DNA of 33,478 nt from SAR324 cluster bacterium SAR324-CTD7B (GTDB lineage Bacteria > SAR324 > NAC60-12): positions 1 through 33,478 of the forward strand of contig LSNO01000105.1 of NCBI GenBank assembly GCA_002082305.1. The letters run 5' to 3'. A model generated the notes under the pieces. It had not been told where the DNA came from, searched no databases, and was given only the letters and a program-made list of their open reading frames with translations. Made by a program: the position numbers and the translations under genes. The number at the start of each line of letters is the position of its first letter. The first letter of the stretch is position 1. Positions 5,578 through 14,006 of this stretch are shown here, piece after piece.

Positions 5578-6876
5578 TTATCTTAAAATCACATCCCCAA
5601 AAGCATCTTTTGATTTCTCATTAACACCTCTCGTAATGTAATCTGTCATATTCTCAACTCTAGCACTATCATAATGTTGTTCAATATAGGTTACACTACA
5701 TCCCATAACTTTCGCTAGAGTTCGTATGTCAACTTTTCCATATTGTAATCTGTAAGTCGCAAATGTGTGTCTTAGACAATAATAAGTGTAATCGTTTAAA
5801 CTCTCTCCAAGACCACTCTCTCTCATAATCAAGTGCCACATATTATAGAGAACCTTTTTACCTAATGGTTCTCCAGTTTTCATATCTGAAAAAATATAAT
5901 CATCTGAATGAGTATGATTTGAGTAAGTTTTTATCCTTGTGAAAAAATCTCCCCTCATTCCAACAGATGTTCTATCTTTTCTAACCTTTGAGATCTCTGC
6001 TGGCACTCTGATATGAACATTGGGATATTTGTTTTCTCCTTTTACTACTGAAACATAGTGCCATTTGAGAAATCTACATTCACCAAATCTTAATCCAGTA
6101 TTTGATTGAACGAGAATGAAATCTCTTATCATTTTCCTGTTATAAATTTCTCCTTCATCAGATATGTTCTTTGTGTAATTTCTCAAATATCCATACAGAA
6201 TTTGATAATCTTCAATATTGAATGCCGTTCTAGTTCCAATGTTAGTAACTCTTAACTCACTCCAAAGTGGTAATCTATCTTGAGTAATATAGCCTTGTTC
6301 AAGACCCCATTTGTAAATATGACCAATAGTTGATCTTTCATTCAATAGGGTTGGAACTTTCACATCTGGTTTTTTCCTTCTTCTGAAAAGGTAATAATCC
6401 TTATATCTCTCTCTGGTGATAGTATCCATTTTTCTATCTTTACCTACAAAATCCAGAAAATGATTTAATTGAGTTATGATGGTGCTTCTTCTACCTTGAG
6501 TTATAAAACCACCATCAACTCTGTCTTTTTGCATATCCAAATATTTTTCTACCAACTCTGAGGATGTAATTGTGAAAAGTTTTTGACCAGAATCAAGTTT
6601 CCCCATCATTGAATAATAGAGTTTTCTTCCTTTTGATTGTGCCTCTTCAAAATCTTTGGTTCGTAATGATTTCTTTACATACTTCTTTTCCGAACTTATC
6701 CAACATCTCATTTGCCAAACATCACCAGATTGTTTGGTTCTTAAAAGTTTCACCTGTCCATCACATATGTCGTGTTCAGCAGTATAAAACTTACTAGTCA
6801 TTTCATTGACTGATGGCCTTGGAGGATATGTTCCAAAAGGTAAATCTTCGTGTAAATTTCTTTTTGATTTATTCAT
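5578..6876 (-). CDS. Tyrosine recombinase / phage-type integrase
   Basis: A 432-residue site-specific recombinase. The N-terminal 100 residues form an arm-binding-like region (VWQMRCWISSEKKYVKKSLRTK); a core-binding helical domain spans about 100-210; the catalytic domain about 215-415. Catalytic residues visible are Arg263 in SNTGLRFGE, a Lys in SKVRKDR near 297-300, Arg369 in YYCLRHTFAT and the nucleophile Tyr402 in IEQHYDS. The first His of box II (HxxR) is Tyr366 and the LGH His is Cys393 (MGC). Similar replacements occur in a branch of phage/island integrases, so the protein may well be active. It is not IntI-like (no integron-specific insert seen). Its start faces the 3' end of guaA, the probable target. 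Confidence 0.92.
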   Translation of the reverse strand: MNKSKRNLHEDLPFGTYPPRPSVNEMTSKFYTAEHDICDGQVKLLRTKQSGDVWQMRCWISSEKKYVKKSLRTKDFEEAQSKGRKLYYSMMGKLDSGQKLFTITSSELVEKYLDMQKDRVDGGFITQGRRSTIITQLNHFLDFVGKDRKMDTITRERYKDYYLFRRRKKPDVKVPTLLNERSTIGHIYKWGLEQGYITQDRLPLWSELRVTNIGTRTAFNIEDYQILYGYLRNYTKNISDEGEIYNRKMIRDFILVQSNTGLRFGECRFLKWHYVSVVKGENKYPNVHIRVPAEISKVRKDRTSVGMRGDFFTRIKTYSNHTHSDDYIFSDMKTGEPLGKKVLYNMWHLIMRESGLGESLNDYTYYCLRHTFATYRLQYGKVDIRTLAKVMGCSVTYIEQHYDSARVENMTDYITRGVNEKSKDAFGDVILR

Positions 6877-6908
6877 CTAGACCTCATCGTATTCAATAGT
6901 TCTCGATT

Positions 6909-6979
6909 TTTGAAACTTTCTTTGAAACTTTATCGAAGAATCGTTGAAAAGTCAAGGACTTTGAAACTACTTTGAAACT
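6909..6979. promoter_or_regulatory. Four TTTGAAACT repeats between integrase and guaA
   Basis: TTTGAAACT occurs at 6909-6917, 6921-6929, 6960-6968 and 6971-6979: two pairs with 12- and 11-base spacing, one helical turn each, separated by about 31 bases. They lie in the integrase upstream region and next to the guaA end. This is where arm-type integrase or excisionase sites and autoregulatory operators are expected. Confidence 0.65.
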
Positions 6980-7029
6980 ATGTCGTAATCAAATAAAATG
7001 AATTATATTAGTATTTTAGATGATTTTAG

Positions 7030-7080
7030 GAGAGTAAGAACTATTCCCAGCCAAAAGTGGCAGGAGGCTTATGAGTTATA
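7030..7080 (-). other. Probable attachment region at the guaA 3' end
   Basis: The island gene content stops at the last codons of guaA, and a diverged copy of those codons (165-203) exists at the far left. Both facts point to the guaA C-terminal codons (THKPPATFGWE) as the integration site. The exact crossover is not visible because no identical direct copy of this end was found in the window. Confidence 0.5.
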
Positions 7081-8852
7081 TCGTAGAAAACTGTTTCAAT
7101 TCCAGATAGTCCAAGTATTGATTCTACCAGAGGATCAAGCAAATTCCAATTGATTCGAGCAAATTGAGCAGTCATCACATCTTCAGAAACAACGGGACGC
7201 AAGACCAGACTGTCTTCTTTTCCATTTTTAGATATTGGCAGCAAAATTACCAGCAGTTGAAATATTTTTTCCATCAAACCATTTTCTTTCAGCATCTGTG
7301 TTGCCATAAAATCTGCCTCTCTCAGCAAGTCCAGTCTCTCTTTGCTGCAAAAAGCTCCACGAATTATATATGGTGCATTCAGGTCCTTGTTGTTTGAATC
7401 AAGTTGCAGTACAACCCGGTTGATGTTCCGGACCTCATTTGTTAAACGGGTTGCTTCTTTTTCCAACCAGTCCCAATCGCGAGGGGTATTAATTAGTGCA
7501 GCAGGAGAAGTGTAAGTCCGCTGGTCACCCTGAACTCCAACAGATCGAACTGGAAGAATTGAAAAGTCACAATTGCTTTCCTTCAAACAATTCGACACTT
7601 CGGCTGCCGTTTGTTCAAGATTAGGAAACGACTCATCACCGCGAGCAGATAAAACATTAATCGCAAGTCCCGGTCCAGGAAATGGATGACGCCAGACAAT
7701 CGAATCCGGTAAGCCCAACAGGCTTCCAACTTGCCGTACCTCATCTTTGTAAAGATCTTTGAGAGGCTCCACAACATTTCCGGAATCAACCAAATCAAGA
7801 ACTTCCTGAACACGATTGTGGTGTGATTTAATGACTTCGGCGTGTTCGGTTCCTCCAGACTCAATAATATCAGGATAGAGTGTACCCTGCCCTAGCATCC
7901 ATTCCTGTGCAGATAAATTTAATTCATTCAAAAACTTGTCGCGCATCCGGATGAAAGTTGCACCTATTTTTTGACGCTTTATTTGTGGATCAACCTGATT
8001 TGCTACTGCATCCAAAAAAAAAGTACTATAATCTCTTGACTGAATATTAGTGTAGCCCAACTGCCGATATCGCTCAATAATTTCAGTACTTTCATCTTTT
8101 CGCATAAAGCCGTTATCAATATAAAGCCCCAGCATTTGATCTCGTCCAAGCACTCTGTCTAACAAGGCAAATGCCACTGATGAATCCACACCCCCACTGA
8201 TAAACATCAAGACTTTCCGCTCTCCAACTTCCTGCTGCAGCCGTTCCGTTGTTTCCTTGATAAAAGTTTCCATTGACCACTTGGAGCAAATTTCACAAGT
8301 GTTAATGAAATTGTCCAGCATTTTTTGTCCCTGCTCAGTATCGTTTACTTCCGGATGAAATTGCAGAGTATAAATCCGACGCTTACGATGTCTCATAGCG
8401 GCCACGTTTCCGGATTCTGTCACTCCTGTAACTTCAAAATCCGGGGGACATTTTGTTACACTGTCCTGGTGACTCATCCAAACCTGGTTTGGAAATGAAA
8501 CATTCTGCCAAAGTGGAAAATCTGAAGTTTGCTGTAAAATAGCTTTACCGAACTCTCCTTTTCCTGTGTTCGCAATTGCACCTCCAAACTCTTTGGCAAT
8601 CAATTGATGTCCGTAACACAAACCAAGAATTGGTAAATCAAGATTTAAAATATTTGAATTAAATTGTGGAATATCAGTTGAGTAAACTGATGCCGGCCCT
8701 CCTGACAAAACTATTCCTTTTGCATCCTGGAGAAAATTTTCTTTTGCTGATGGAGAAAATATTTTAGTATAGGCACCTAAATGCCTTATCCGTTTTGCGA
8801 TCAGATGTGCATACTGACTTCCAAAATCCAGAACCGCGATGAAGTCCTGCAT
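7041..8852 (-). CDS. guaA: GMP synthase (glutamine-hydrolysing)
   Basis: Converts XMP, glutamine and ATP to GMP. The 603-residue protein has a class I glutamine amidotransferase domain (nucleophile Cys79 in LGLCYGHQL; His166 and Glu168 in LQFHPEV), then an ATP-pyrophosphatase domain with the P-loop SGGVDSS (219-225), and a C-terminal dimerisation domain ending in PPATFGWE. It is longer than the common 510-530-residue bacterial form and belongs to the longer type, with extra sequence in the C-terminal half (around KNGLMEKIFQLLVILLPISK). A good ribosome binding site (AAGGAA) precedes the ATG. It is divergent from the tatB-like gene. Its 3' end borders the accessory zone and appears intact. Confidence 0.97.
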   Translation of the reverse strand: MQDFIAVLDFGSQYAHLIAKRIRHLGAYTKIFSPSAKENFLQDAKGIVLSGGPASVYSTDIPQFNSNILNLDLPILGLCYGHQLIAKEFGGAIANTGKGEFGKAILQQTSDFPLWQNVSFPNQVWMSHQDSVTKCPPDFEVTGVTESGNVAAMRHRKRRIYTLQFHPEVNDTEQGQKMLDNFINTCEICSKWSMETFIKETTERLQQEVGERKVLMFISGGVDSSVAFALLDRVLGRDQMLGLYIDNGFMRKDESTEIIERYRQLGYTNIQSRDYSTFFLDAVANQVDPQIKRQKIGATFIRMRDKFLNELNLSAQEWMLGQGTLYPDIIESGGTEHAEVIKSHHNRVQEVLDLVDSGNVVEPLKDLYKDEVRQVGSLLGLPDSIVWRHPFPGPGLAINVLSARGDESFPNLEQTAAEVSNCLKESNCDFSILPVRSVGVQGDQRTYTSPAALINTPRDWDWLEKEATRLTNEVRNINRVVLQLDSNNKDLNAPYIIRGAFCSKERLDLLREADFMATQMLKENGLMEKIFQLLVILLPISKNGKEDSLVLRPVVSEDVMTAQFARINWNLLDPLVESILGLSGIETVFYDITHKPPATFGWE

Positions 8853-8940
8853 TGCTTTTCCTTTCTGAGCAGGTTAATCTAATTGAAGACATATCCTAAC
8901 AGTATCTGAAAATTTGCACAATCTCACATAGAGTACTCAC

Positions 8941-9423
8941 ATGTTTGGAATCGGACTCCCGGAAATGATAATTATCGCAGTTGTTGCACTGGTATTTATA
9001 GGGCCGGACAAACTTCCAGGTGTTTTAAGATCAATTGGAAAGGGTTTGGTGGAGCTAAAACGCGCCACAAGCGACGTACGCTCCACTGTACAGGATGAAA
9101 TGCACAAAATTGAGGAGGAAATTGAGCTCAAGGATGTGCGGGAATCTGCTCAGAATTTTAGTAATGAGCTTGGAGGAGTAGCAAATAAGATGGACCCGTT
9201 GTCTCTCTCGAAATTGAGTTCGGGCGAACAACTGGAAAAAATTGCAGATGCAATTGACAAAACTGAAAATAATGATTCAGAAGATCAGCCTGAGAAAGAA
9301 ATCACATCAATAAAATTAGACCCAAGGGAGCTTTCTCCGGAAGATTTTTCTACTCCTGAAATCAGTACGGTGGAGGCAAAAGAAAAGGATTCTTCTGAAA
9401 GTTCTGTTGCAGAAAAAACATAA
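8941..9423 (+). CDS. tatB: Twin-arginine translocase subunit, TatA/B family (TatB-like)
   Basis: A 160-residue inner-membrane protein. Residues 2-20 (FGIGLPEMIIIAVVALVFIGP) form the single membrane helix; GPDKLP is the hinge; then an amphipathic helix (GVLRSIGKGLVELKRATSDV) and a long acidic, disordered cytoplasmic tail. Glu8 after GLP and the long tail favour TatB over TatA, though TatA and TatB are not always separable by sequence. It would help export folded proteins with TatC, which is not in this window. It is divergent from guaA with 88 bases between. Confidence 0.8.
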   Translation: MFGIGLPEMIIIAVVALVFIGPDKLPGVLRSIGKGLVELKRATSDVRSTVQDEMHKIEEEIELKDVRESAQNFSNELGGVANKMDPLSLSKLSSGEQLEKIADAIDKTENNDSEDQPEKEITSIKLDPRELSPEDFSTPEISTVEAKEKDSSESSVAEKT

Positions 9424-9457
9424 AATACCACCGAACAATATTAATCAAAACTTAATC

Positions 9458-9527
9458 TTGATGCCATCGCAAAAAGTCCTATAACCGTTTCATAAAGTGG
9501 TTTTCAGACCTATTGCGAGACCGTCAA
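9458..9527. repeat. REP/MITE-like 70-bp imperfect hairpin
   Basis: Arms 9458-9478 and 9507-9527 are inverted with about 15 of 21 positions matching (shared TTGA, TCGCAA and GTC blocks), and an inner AACC/GGTT pair continues the stem. The motif GACTTTTTGCGAGACC... resembles, from memory, dispersed intergenic repeats of deltaproteobacteria. It lies between the tatB-like gene and the small membrane protein gene. No second copy was found in the window. Confidence 0.45.
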
Positions 9528-9684
9528 TACTTTATGCATTAACAAAAAGCTTGGCTGAAATTTTTATCTATGCTAGCGTTGATGTTCGGTTAATAATTTA
9601 TTGTTGACTCTGCCACGGTCACATTTGGAACAGTCATAATCAGGCAGTTTCGTTTAATTTCCAAATATTTTAAAAAGGTGAGAT

Positions 9685-9939
9685 ATGAGCAACCAGGAAG
9701 AGTTGGTTAGTGAATTAAAGGCAAACATTGATCAAGATTTAAAGAAAAGACAGAAAAGTATTGAAGACGGTGAGGCACTTGATAAAGTCATTCATCAGCT
9801 CATGGATGCCGGAGAAATTGGTATTCCCCATGGAACCGACAAGCATGTAAGCGTCATAATGCTTGGCCTGGCAACGGTGGTGACACTATTTGCTTTTTAT
9901 ATGATTTTTGGGGTCAGCCCGGACTATTACACAGGTTGA
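9685..9939 (+). CDS. Small single-pass membrane protein, unknown function
   Basis: An 84-residue protein with a charged, helical N-terminal half (ELKANIDQDLKKRQKSIEDG) and one hydrophobic segment at about 55-77 (VSVIMLGLATVVTLFAFYMIF), ending in GVSPDYYTG. A strong ribosome binding site (AAGGTGA) lies just before the ATG, which supports translation. The topology is probably N-terminus in the cytoplasm. No family is recognised; it is preceded by a 260-base intergenic region with a hairpin repeat, so it is likely expressed separately from the tatB-like gene. Confidence 0.7.
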   Translation: MSNQEELVSELKANIDQDLKKRQKSIEDGEALDKVIHQLMDAGEIGIPHGTDKHVSVIMLGLATVVTLFAFYMIFGVSPDYYTG

Positions 9940-9992
9940 ATCAAGTCTGAAAAAATTTAAATCTATAATCCTGAAAAAATAGATCCCTCTTT

Positions 9993-10748
9993 TTAAAGTC
10001 TTTGTTTCTTCATTAATTTTTCTGCAAGCGCTACATCCTGGGGAACGTCAACTCCTACACCATCGTTTTCGGCTTCCACACAAAGCAAAGTTTCTCCGTT
10101 TTCCAATATTCTCAATTGTTCTAATTGTTCAGTCTGTTCCAGCGGTGACTGAGACCACTGATCAAATCGGAGAAGAAAATCCCTTTTGAATAAATAGACA
10201 CCCAAATGACGCCAAGCATTAAAATTACTGGATTGTGGAGAACGGGGAAATGGTATCAACGAACGTGAAAAATACAAAGCCTGGCTGCTTTGATTTAATG
10301 TAACTTTAACCACATTTGGATCGTGCAGTTCTGCTTCATCTGTGATTTTATAAATAAGAGTAGCACCTTTGGTATCCCTTGTTTTCACAGCTTTCTGAAT
10401 TAGTCGTTCAAGGTCGGCAGGCAAAACCAGTGGCTCATCACCTTGAATATTCAGTACCCAGTCACAGGATCTTCCGGAAAGCGCTTCAATAATTCTGTCT
10501 GTACCAGTTTTATGTTCTGTACTGGTCAGCACTCCCTCTGCTCCAAATTTTTCAACTGCATCCAGAATACGTTGATCATCTGTTGCAACCAGTACTTCAT
10601 CAATTGATGGAGTCTGCATGGCACGTTCCCAGACATGCTGAATCATTGATTTTCCAGCAATTTCTACTAATGGCTTACCCGGGAACCTGGTGGAAGCATA
10701 GCGTGCGGGAATAATAGCTAAAGTTTTTACCAATGTAGATGTGCTCAC
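9993..10748 (-). CDS. kdsB: 3-deoxy-manno-octulosonate cytidylyltransferase
   Basis: Activates Kdo with CTP to CMP-Kdo for lipopolysaccharide inner core synthesis. The 251-residue length is normal. The nucleotide-binding N-terminus IPARYASTRFPGKPL is diagnostic, followed by VWERA, VATDD, and the metal-binding WVLNIQGDEP region; HLGVYLFKRDFL and the C-terminal GVGVDVPQD complete the family pattern. It is the last gene of a minus-strand group with the methyltransferase and lipoprotein genes (gaps of 30 and 23 bases). It shows that the cell makes Kdo-containing LPS and is therefore Gram-negative. Confidence 0.95.
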   Translation of the reverse strand: MSTSTLVKTLAIIPARYASTRFPGKPLVEIAGKSMIQHVWERAMQTPSIDEVLVATDDQRILDAVEKFGAEGVLTSTEHKTGTDRIIEALSGRSCDWVLNIQGDEPLVLPADLERLIQKAVKTRDTKGATLIYKITDEAELHDPNVVKVTLNQSSQALYFSRSLIPFPRSPQSSNFNAWRHLGVYLFKRDFLLRFDQWSQSPLEQTEQLEQLRILENGETLLCVEAENDGVGVDVPQDVALAEKLMKKQRL

Positions 10749-10778
10749 AAACGTTCTTGCAATTAAAGAAAATATTAA

Positions 10779-11429
10779 TTAATGCTTTATAAACTGAAAG
10801 ACTCGTTCCAGCATTCCATCCAGACCCTTTTTACGAAAACGCTCATCAAGAATGTCGCTGGTTTCAAGAAGTTCCAATACACCATATGGAGCATAAAGCC
10901 ATTCAATTTCATCAGCAGGTACACTAAAAGGAGGGCCTGTCATTTGGTTTTGATCATACTCCAGAGTAATGAGTAAAATTCGTCCTCCCGGTTCAAGAAA
11001 TGACATTAGGTGATTTACATATCTTTCCCTCTCAGGCTGATCAAGCGCAACAATCGATCCTCTGTCATAAATAGCATCAAATGAGGCCGTCTGTTCCTTG
11101 TTTAAGTCAAAAAAGTCACCTTGAAAAAGGACTATGGTATCACTACTGAAAAGATTTAATTTTCCAGACTGCTGAATCGAATGAGTTAGTTTATTTTCCT
11201 TAAAAAAATCTTGAACTGCTTTGTGAACCAATTCAATACCAACCACTTTTTTGGTTCTTCCTGCCAGCCAGGGCAAGTCAAGGGTTTTTCCGCAAAGTGG
11301 AACAAAAACACTTTCCGGATCCTGCGTTAACAATTTGTCAGAATAACGCAACAAATACGAATTTACTTCCGGAAGATGAAAGCCGATTCGGCCTTCTTGC
11401 CAGCGTGACTCCCATTGATTCATAAACAT
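10779..11429 (-). CDS. tpm: Thiopurine S-methyltransferase-like enzyme
   Basis: A 216-residue SAM-dependent methyltransferase with the TPMT signature: WESRWQEGRIGFHLPEVN at the start, VFVPLCGKTLDLPWLA as the SAM-binding loop, VVGIEL, a FQGDFF strand, YDRGSIVALD and the C-terminal RVFQFIKH. Bacterial members methylate thiols, selenium or tellurium compounds; the natural substrate here is unknown. The better start may be the second Met (11423), because family members begin shortly before the WESRW motif. It lies between the lipoprotein gene and kdsB on the same strand. Confidence 0.88.
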   Translation of the reverse strand: MFMNQWESRWQEGRIGFHLPEVNSYLLRYSDKLLTQDPESVFVPLCGKTLDLPWLAGRTKKVVGIELVHKAVQDFFKENKLTHSIQQSGKLNLFSSDTIVLFQGDFFDLNKEQTASFDAIYDRGSIVALDQPERERYVNHLMSFLEPGGRILLITLEYDQNQMTGPPFSVPADEIEWLYAPYGVLELLETSDILDERFRKKGLDGMLERVFQFIKH

Positions 11430-11452
11430 TAATGCTTAGAAAAGATGAATTG

Positions 11453-12157
11453 CTAGATGCCAATTTCACTGCGTAATTTGCGCACAGATTCTGGCTTCAA
11501 ATGTTCAAAACGCCAGCGATGCCAAGGCACTATGAATCCTGAAGCAAATTCATCTACTACCTTTGTAGTAAGTTTTGCGGCTAATTCATTGTATGCTTCA
11601 GCAGTTTTTTCATCTTCATCCAGCTTGTGCTGCAATCTAACCTGAAAAATCAGATCTCCGCTATGAGCTTCAATCAGCTTTAGACGGATTACCCATTGTA
11701 CATTAGAGGGGCACTCTTTAGTGCAGGGAAATGACACAAAATCAAGTAGTAAAAAAAGAGGACTATTCAGTTCCTCTTCAAGTTTCCAGGCAAGATTTTT
11801 TTCTGAAATTCCAGTGAGTGTCAAAGTGCTGAGGTAAGTCCTGAATCCTGAGCGAAGTTTAGGATTACTATCCAATTTAAGATTTCGCTCTTTGAAACCT
11901 GTTACTCTGCCCAGAGTCGGCATCTCCTTTAAGCGTAGCTCCACCTGGCCCATCAATTCCGGCCAGACTTTTTGCAGGTTATCTGGTGACTTGATTGTCA
12001 AAAAAGCCACAGGTTTTTGCATATAGGGTAAAAGGTCCGGTTTGCCTTTTACGTCAATTGTTTTACACCCCCCAAGAAGCAACATCAGTCCGGAAATACA
12101 GACAATTAGCATAAGAATTGAAAATGAAAAACAAATTCGAATCGTTTTTATTACCAT
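11453..12157 (-). CDS. Hypothetical lipoprotein
   Basis: A 234-residue protein with a lipoprotein signal peptide: basic start (MVIKTIR), long hydrophobic stretch and lipobox LLGGC with Cys at about 31. The mature part begins KTIDVKGKPDLLPY and contains a region reading FLLLDFVSFPCTKECPSNVQ, with a Cys pair, followed by QVRLQHKLDEDEKTAEAYNELAAKL. This pattern of a domain measuring or binding and then summing terms resembles outer-membrane-associated lipoproteins, but no family is recognised. It heads the cluster with the TPMT-like and kdsB genes and is divergent from prfB. Confidence 0.75.
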   Translation of the reverse strand: MVIKTIRICFSFSILMLIVCISGLMLLLGGCKTIDVKGKPDLLPYMQKPVAFLTIKSPDNLQKVWPELMGQVELRLKEMPTLGRVTGFKERNLKLDSNPKLRSGFRTYLSTLTLTGISEKNLAWKLEEELNSPLFLLLDFVSFPCTKECPSNVQWVIRLKLIEAHSGDLIFQVRLQHKLDEDEKTAEAYNELAAKLTTKVVDEFASGFIVPWHRWRFEHLKPESVRKLRSEIGI

Positions 12158-12316
12158 GTCAAAAAATGATTTATCAAAAAGTTTTTTATTACACTAATCC
12201 ACCATACTGGCCTGCAGATTAAACACAAGGTTTAAAGATTTAAACTTGTTATTTCAAATATATAATCTTATCATTTAATGTCCAAATATTACTATAATTG
12301 AAAAGGATTTGATCCA

Positions 12317-13421
12317 ATGTTGAGCGAAGAAATCAGTACGAGAATTGATGGTCTGACTCAGAGGCTGGACGACTTAGAAGGGTTTCTTTGAAGTCACTTC
12401 AAAACGGAAACAATTGCAGGATCTGGAAAATGAGACTTCCGATGATGGTTTTTGGGAATTGTCCCAGGGAGAGCGGACTGTTCTCCTGAAGCAGGTTTCG
12501 CGCTTGAGTGATTCCATCCAGGGTTGGGAAACATTGGACTCCCTGCATGATGATTTGGAAGCTGCTGCAGAATTGTACCGGGAAGAAGACGATGCAGATC
12601 TACTGAAAGAAATCCTTGATTCTTGTGAAAAACTTGATAATGATATCGATTCTCTGGAGATAACCGGTCTCTTTAATGGTGAGGCGGACGACAGAAATGC
12701 CATCGTCTCAATTCATCCGGGTGCAGGAGGAACTGAATCCACAGACTGGGCGTCAATGCTCTACGACATGTACCGCAGATGGATCGCAGAGGAAGGATTT
12801 AAATTTCAGCTGCTGGACTATCAACCTGGCGATGAAGCCGGAATTAAGTCAGTAACTTTTTCTGTTTCCGGACCCTATGTTTATGGTAAATTAAAAACTG
12901 AAATTGGAGTTCATCGACTGGTCCGAATTTCTCCTTTTGATTCACAAAAACGCCGGCACACTTCGTTTGCATCTGTCTTTGTATATGCTGAAATCGATGA
13001 AGATGTAGAAGTTGAAATCCTGACTGACGATATTCGGGTTGACACCTACCGTGCAAGTGGTGCAGGAGGTCAGCATGTAAATACTACCGACTCTGCTGTT
13101 AGAATAACACATGCTCCCAGCGGAATTGTGGTGCAATGTCAAAACGAGCGCTCACAGCATAAAAACAAGGCCACTGCAATGAAAATGCTCAAGGCCCAGC
13201 TTTTCGATTTACAGCAAAAGGAGTTGAACAAAGAAAAGGATTTGCAGAGCAGCAAAAAGCAGGAAAATGCCTGGGGCAGCCAAATCAGGAGCTATGTTCT
13301 GCACCCATATCAGATGGTAAAGGATCATCGTACAAACCGAGAGGCAGGAAACACACAAGCAGTTCTCAACGGTGACATAAATGCTTTCATAAAAGCCGCA
13401 CTTTCCCAGAAGGTGTGTTAA
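12317..13421 (+). CDS. prfB: Peptide chain release factor 2, with programmed +1 frameshift
   Basis: Terminates translation at UGA and UAA. Translation starts at ATG 12317 and meets an in-frame TGA at 12389-12391 after 24 codons, in the context GAAGGGTTTCTTTGA. As in classical prfB, reading CTT then slipping +1 continues as GAA GTC ACT to the end, giving 367 residues. In that numbering the recognition tripeptide SPF is at 205-207 and the peptide-release GGQ at 250-252, the same positions as in E. coli RF2. The AGGG upstream is the Shine-Dalgarno-like stimulator. Expression is therefore autoregulated by RF2 level. The yajQ-like gene follows after 39 bases. Confidence 0.95.
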
Positions 13422-13460
13422 CAGACAGCTAAACTAATAACCCAAACCAACAACTAGAAA

Positions 13461-13946
13461 ATGGCCTCATTTGATATTGTCTGCGAAGTTGACATCCAGG
13501 AAGTTACAAATGCCGTTGATCAGGCACGAAGGGAAATCAATAACCGTTATGATTTCAAAGGTACAAATTGTGAAATTGAGCTGGACAAAATAAAACCTGC
13601 TTTAATGATCACTGCAGACGATGAGTTGAAAATGCAGACAACCATCGACATTTTGCTTACAAAACTGATTAAACGCTCAGTACCTGTAAAGTCACTGGTT
13701 TACGGAAAAACTGAACCCAGCGGCAGAGTTCAAAAAAAAGAAATTTTAATCCAACAAGGTTTGTCCAAGGATCAGTGCAAAAAAATTAATCAATTTATCA
13801 AATCAACCAAAACAAAAGTTCAACCACAAACTCAAAGTGATTCTGTAAGAGTGAGCAGCAAAAAGAAAGATGACCTGCAGGCAGTGATGGAGGCTATCAA
13901 GGGACAGGATTTTGACTTTGACGTACAGTTCACAAATTACCGTTGA
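13461..13946 (+). CDS. yajQ: YajQ-family nucleotide-binding protein
   Basis: A 161-residue protein matching the YajQ/UPF0234 family over its length: SFDIVCEVD at the start, NAVDQARREINNRYDFKG, ELKMQTTIDILLTKLIKR, VKSLVYGK and the C-terminal GQDFDFDVQFTNYR. The two repeated ferredoxin-like folds bind nucleotides; some members are reported to bind cyclic di-GMP and act as regulators. Normal length. It sits 39 bases after prfB and is convergent with the S41 protease gene. Confidence 0.93.
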   Translation: MASFDIVCEVDIQEVTNAVDQARREINNRYDFKGTNCEIELDKIKPALMITADDELKMQTTIDILLTKLIKRSVPVKSLVYGKTEPSGRVQKKEILIQQGLSKDQCKKINQFIKSTKTKVQPQTQSDSVRVSSKKKDDLQAVMEAIKGQDFDFDVQFTNYR

Positions 13947-14006
13947 TAAAATACTGTTGCAGTTAATTTTTCAGTTACATTAGCGTTTTTTTGAACATTC
14001 TACTCT

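Noticed and set aside
5578..6876. Integron integrase (IntI) that would own the cassette array
   Set aside because: The protein is a phage/island-type tyrosine recombinase with an arm-binding-like N-terminus; the IntI-specific insert was not seen.
165..7041. Treating 165-203 and the guaA end as the attL/attR pair of a single island
   Set aside because: The two copies are inverted relative to each other and diverged; one simple insertion gives identical direct repeats.
12374..12703. 109-codon minus-strand frame opposite prfB
   Set aside because: Serine/arginine-rich mirror of the release factor codons; explained by prfB.
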